Shown here in pieces: positions 10,701 to 11,144 of a stretch of 11,144 bases of DNA (the first letter of the stretch is position 1; the number at the start of each line of letters is the position of its first letter). A model generated the notes under the pieces. The model saw only the letters and a program-made list of their open reading frames with translations. It searched no databases and was not told the origin of the DNA. This DNA comes from Willaertia magna (taxonomy: Eukaryota > Heterolobosea > Eutetramitea > Acrasida > Naegleriidae): positions 1 to 11,144 of the forward strand of contig CADWAF010004879.1 in the NCBI GenBank assembly GCA_902984215.1. The letters run 5' to 3'. Both the position numbers and the translations under genes were made by a program.

Positions 10701-10796
10701 TCACATCATCATTCTTATGATACTGAAGTAATTTATGATCCAAAAGAAGATTTAAAACGATTACAAGAAACTACCACCCAAAAGAGAATGAATTAA
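1705..10796 (+). CDS. iplA: IP3 receptor-like Ca2+ release channel (IplA-like), two exons
   Basis: Joining 1705-1973 with 2093-10796 gives 2990 residues; a TAA at 1699-1701 sits just upstream in frame, fixing the start region. The order matches animal IP3 receptors. Ins145/suppressor domain begins near residue 58 (CIGDLISLYY). MIR beta-trefoil follows from about 257, with DPSRGGA at 476-482 and RFKHVATGKYL. RIH ligand-core helices run about 750-1000 and a second RIH about 1365-1430. The RIH-associated domain spans about 2211-2340, with QGPCLHNQ at 2281-2288. Membrane helices lie near 2581-2600, 2639-2665, 2697-2718, 2720-2732, 2748-2772 and 2823-2847. The zinc finger is C2866, C2869, H2889, H2894. 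The protein should be a tetrameric Ca2+ channel of ER or other internal membranes; the Dictyostelium relative IplA is about 3200 residues and mediates Ca2+ responses. Oddities: Asn/Ser/Thr insert 143-212, a basic insert after 432, an acidic Ser-rich insert about 505-600, changed ligand and pore residues, and a short C-terminus. The symbol is by homology. Confidence 0.95.
1974..2092 (+). other. Intron 1 of the channel gene
   Basis: This 119-base AT-rich intron starts GTAAGT and ends AAAG. It interrupts a Gly codon after its second base (GG/A, residue 90). Without splicing, exon 1 meets a TAA at once. With it, the Ins145 domain reads straight through as GFINVKG-FANDARCGLEE, matching the animal sequence GFISTLGLVDDRC in length and pattern. 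It is the only intron seen; the remaining 8.7 kb is a single exon. Confidence 0.93.
2250..2459 (+). repeat. Asn/Ser/Thr low-complexity codon tract in the channel
   Basis: Residues about 143-212 are almost entirely Asn, Ser and Thr, encoded by AAT, TCA/TCT and ACA/ACT codons. The tract sits in the Ins145 domain between IRKLEQLGI and LTSEQVSLLEDL. That is the place of the flexible loop (GANSTTDA) of the helical arm in animal IP3 receptors. It is a dictyostelid-style expansion and probably disordered. Confidence 0.85.
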
Positions 10797-11005
10797 ATAA
10801 TATTAATTAATTATTAATAAACAACTTTGTAAATGATTATTTCTCCAAAATAAACTGGAACGTCATTTAAACTTGGCGCTAAAATTTAGATTTACGATTT
10901 TTAAAATAAATGGCGCAATGTAATTTACATCACCTGCCATGTGTACACTTGAAATAATAAAAAAAAGAGTTAAAAAAAAATACTTTCAATCCATCATCTC
11001 AAAGA
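10797..11005 (+). promoter_or_regulatory. 3' flank of the channel and promoter of the next gene
   Basis: This 209-base gap starts with AT-rich 3' UTR. Its middle is unusually GC-containing for this DNA. TTGGCGC at 10873-10879 and TGGCGCAA at 10911-10918 both resemble E2F/DP sites (TTTSSCGC and its reverse complement), set 31 bases apart in opposite orientation. Further on are CACCTG (an E-box form) at 10931-10936 and the perfect palindrome GTGTACAC at 10941-10948. An A-rich, largely purine stretch then runs toward the ATG at 11006. Assigning these to the downstream gene is inference from position. Confidence 0.4.
10816..10821 (+). terminator. Likely poly(A) signal of the channel gene
   Basis: The first AATAAA after the channel stop lies 20 bases beyond it, in a TTAATTAATTATTAATAAA context typical of short dictyostelid 3' UTRs. 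A second AATAAA occurs at 10905-10910, between the two E2F-like sites, and is a less likely choice. Confidence 0.45.
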
Positions 11006-11144
11006 ATGTTATCATCTACAATTAATAAAGAAAACAACAACGAAGAAAAAGACAACAATAACAATCCGTCTAAACCCATAATGATTCCCTTTGAACAACA
11101 ACAAGTACCCTCCACTTCCTCTACTATTAATAATAATAATAATA
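11006..11144 (+). CDS. 5' end of an Asn/Gln-rich protein, cut by the window
   Basis: An ATG at 11006 opens 46 codons without a stop up to the window edge. It begins MLSSTINKENNNEEKDNNNN, continues with PSKPIMIPFEQQQ, and ends in an AAT repeat giving poly-Asn. This is a typical disordered dictyostelid N-terminus; no domain is reached and the product is unknown. KEN at residues 8-10 has the form of an APC/C degradation box, which would fit a cell-cycle protein together with the E2F-like sites upstream, but in Asn/Glu/Lys-rich sequence KEN can easily arise by chance. Confidence 0.7.
   Translation, partial: MLSSTINKENNNEEKDNNNNPSKPIMIPFEQQQVPSTSSTINNNNN
11126..11144 (+). repeat. AAT triplet repeat (poly-Asn)
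   Basis: A run of AAT/ATA triplets reaches the window end inside the last open frame and encodes consecutive Asn residues. Such in-frame triplet tracts are a hallmark of dictyostelid coding DNA. Its full length cannot be seen. Confidence 0.7.

Noticed and set aside
1..11144. CRISPR arrays, tRNA or rRNA genes, transposons
   Set aside because: No spaced direct repeats, cloverleaf-like segments, transposase motifs or terminal repeats were seen.

Overview
The window looks like nuclear DNA from a dictyostelid social amoeba. The non-coding DNA is extremely A+T rich, introns are short with GTAAGT...AG borders, ATGs tend to follow A-runs, most stops are TAA, and Asn/Ser/Thr-rich low-complexity stretches (AAT repeats) sit inside or at the start of proteins. 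The species cannot be named from the sequence alone; an AT-rich relative outside the group is possible but less likely.

Layout from left to right: (1) the 3' end of an Asn-rich gene on + (1-137), whose last codons need a one-base shift at an A-run; (2) an AT-rich gap with no gene (138-421); (3) on the - strand, a remnant of a Rho/Rac-family small GTPase (422-737, possibly to about 838) that still has one recognisable intron but lacks the P-loop half and the C-terminus; (4) a + strand BTB/POZ protein (852-1600), whose good ATG and BTB frame are separated by a one-base shift at another A-run; (5) only about 100 bases later, the main content of the window, one giant two-exon gene (1705-10796, intron 1974-2092) for a 2990-residue inositol 1,4,5-trisphosphate receptor-type Ca2+ release channel, the IplA-like protein of social amoebae; (6) its 3' flank and the next gene's promoter, with two GC-rich E2F-like sites in inverted orientation; (7) the first 46 codons of another Asn-rich + strand protein, cut by the window end.

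The channel is complete from the N-terminal Ins145/suppressor domain through MIR, RIH and RIH-associated domains to six membrane segments, the pore and the C-terminal zinc finger. It departs from animal receptors in several ways. Most IP3-contact residues are replaced, including the YRK triplet and the central Lys of the R..K..R helix. The selectivity filter GGGVGD is replaced by DGFFED. The luminal loop is very short, and the C-terminal coiled coil is nearly absent. Together these suggest a channel of the IP3R fold that may be gated or ion-selected differently from the animal type. The flanking genes have no evident functional link to it.
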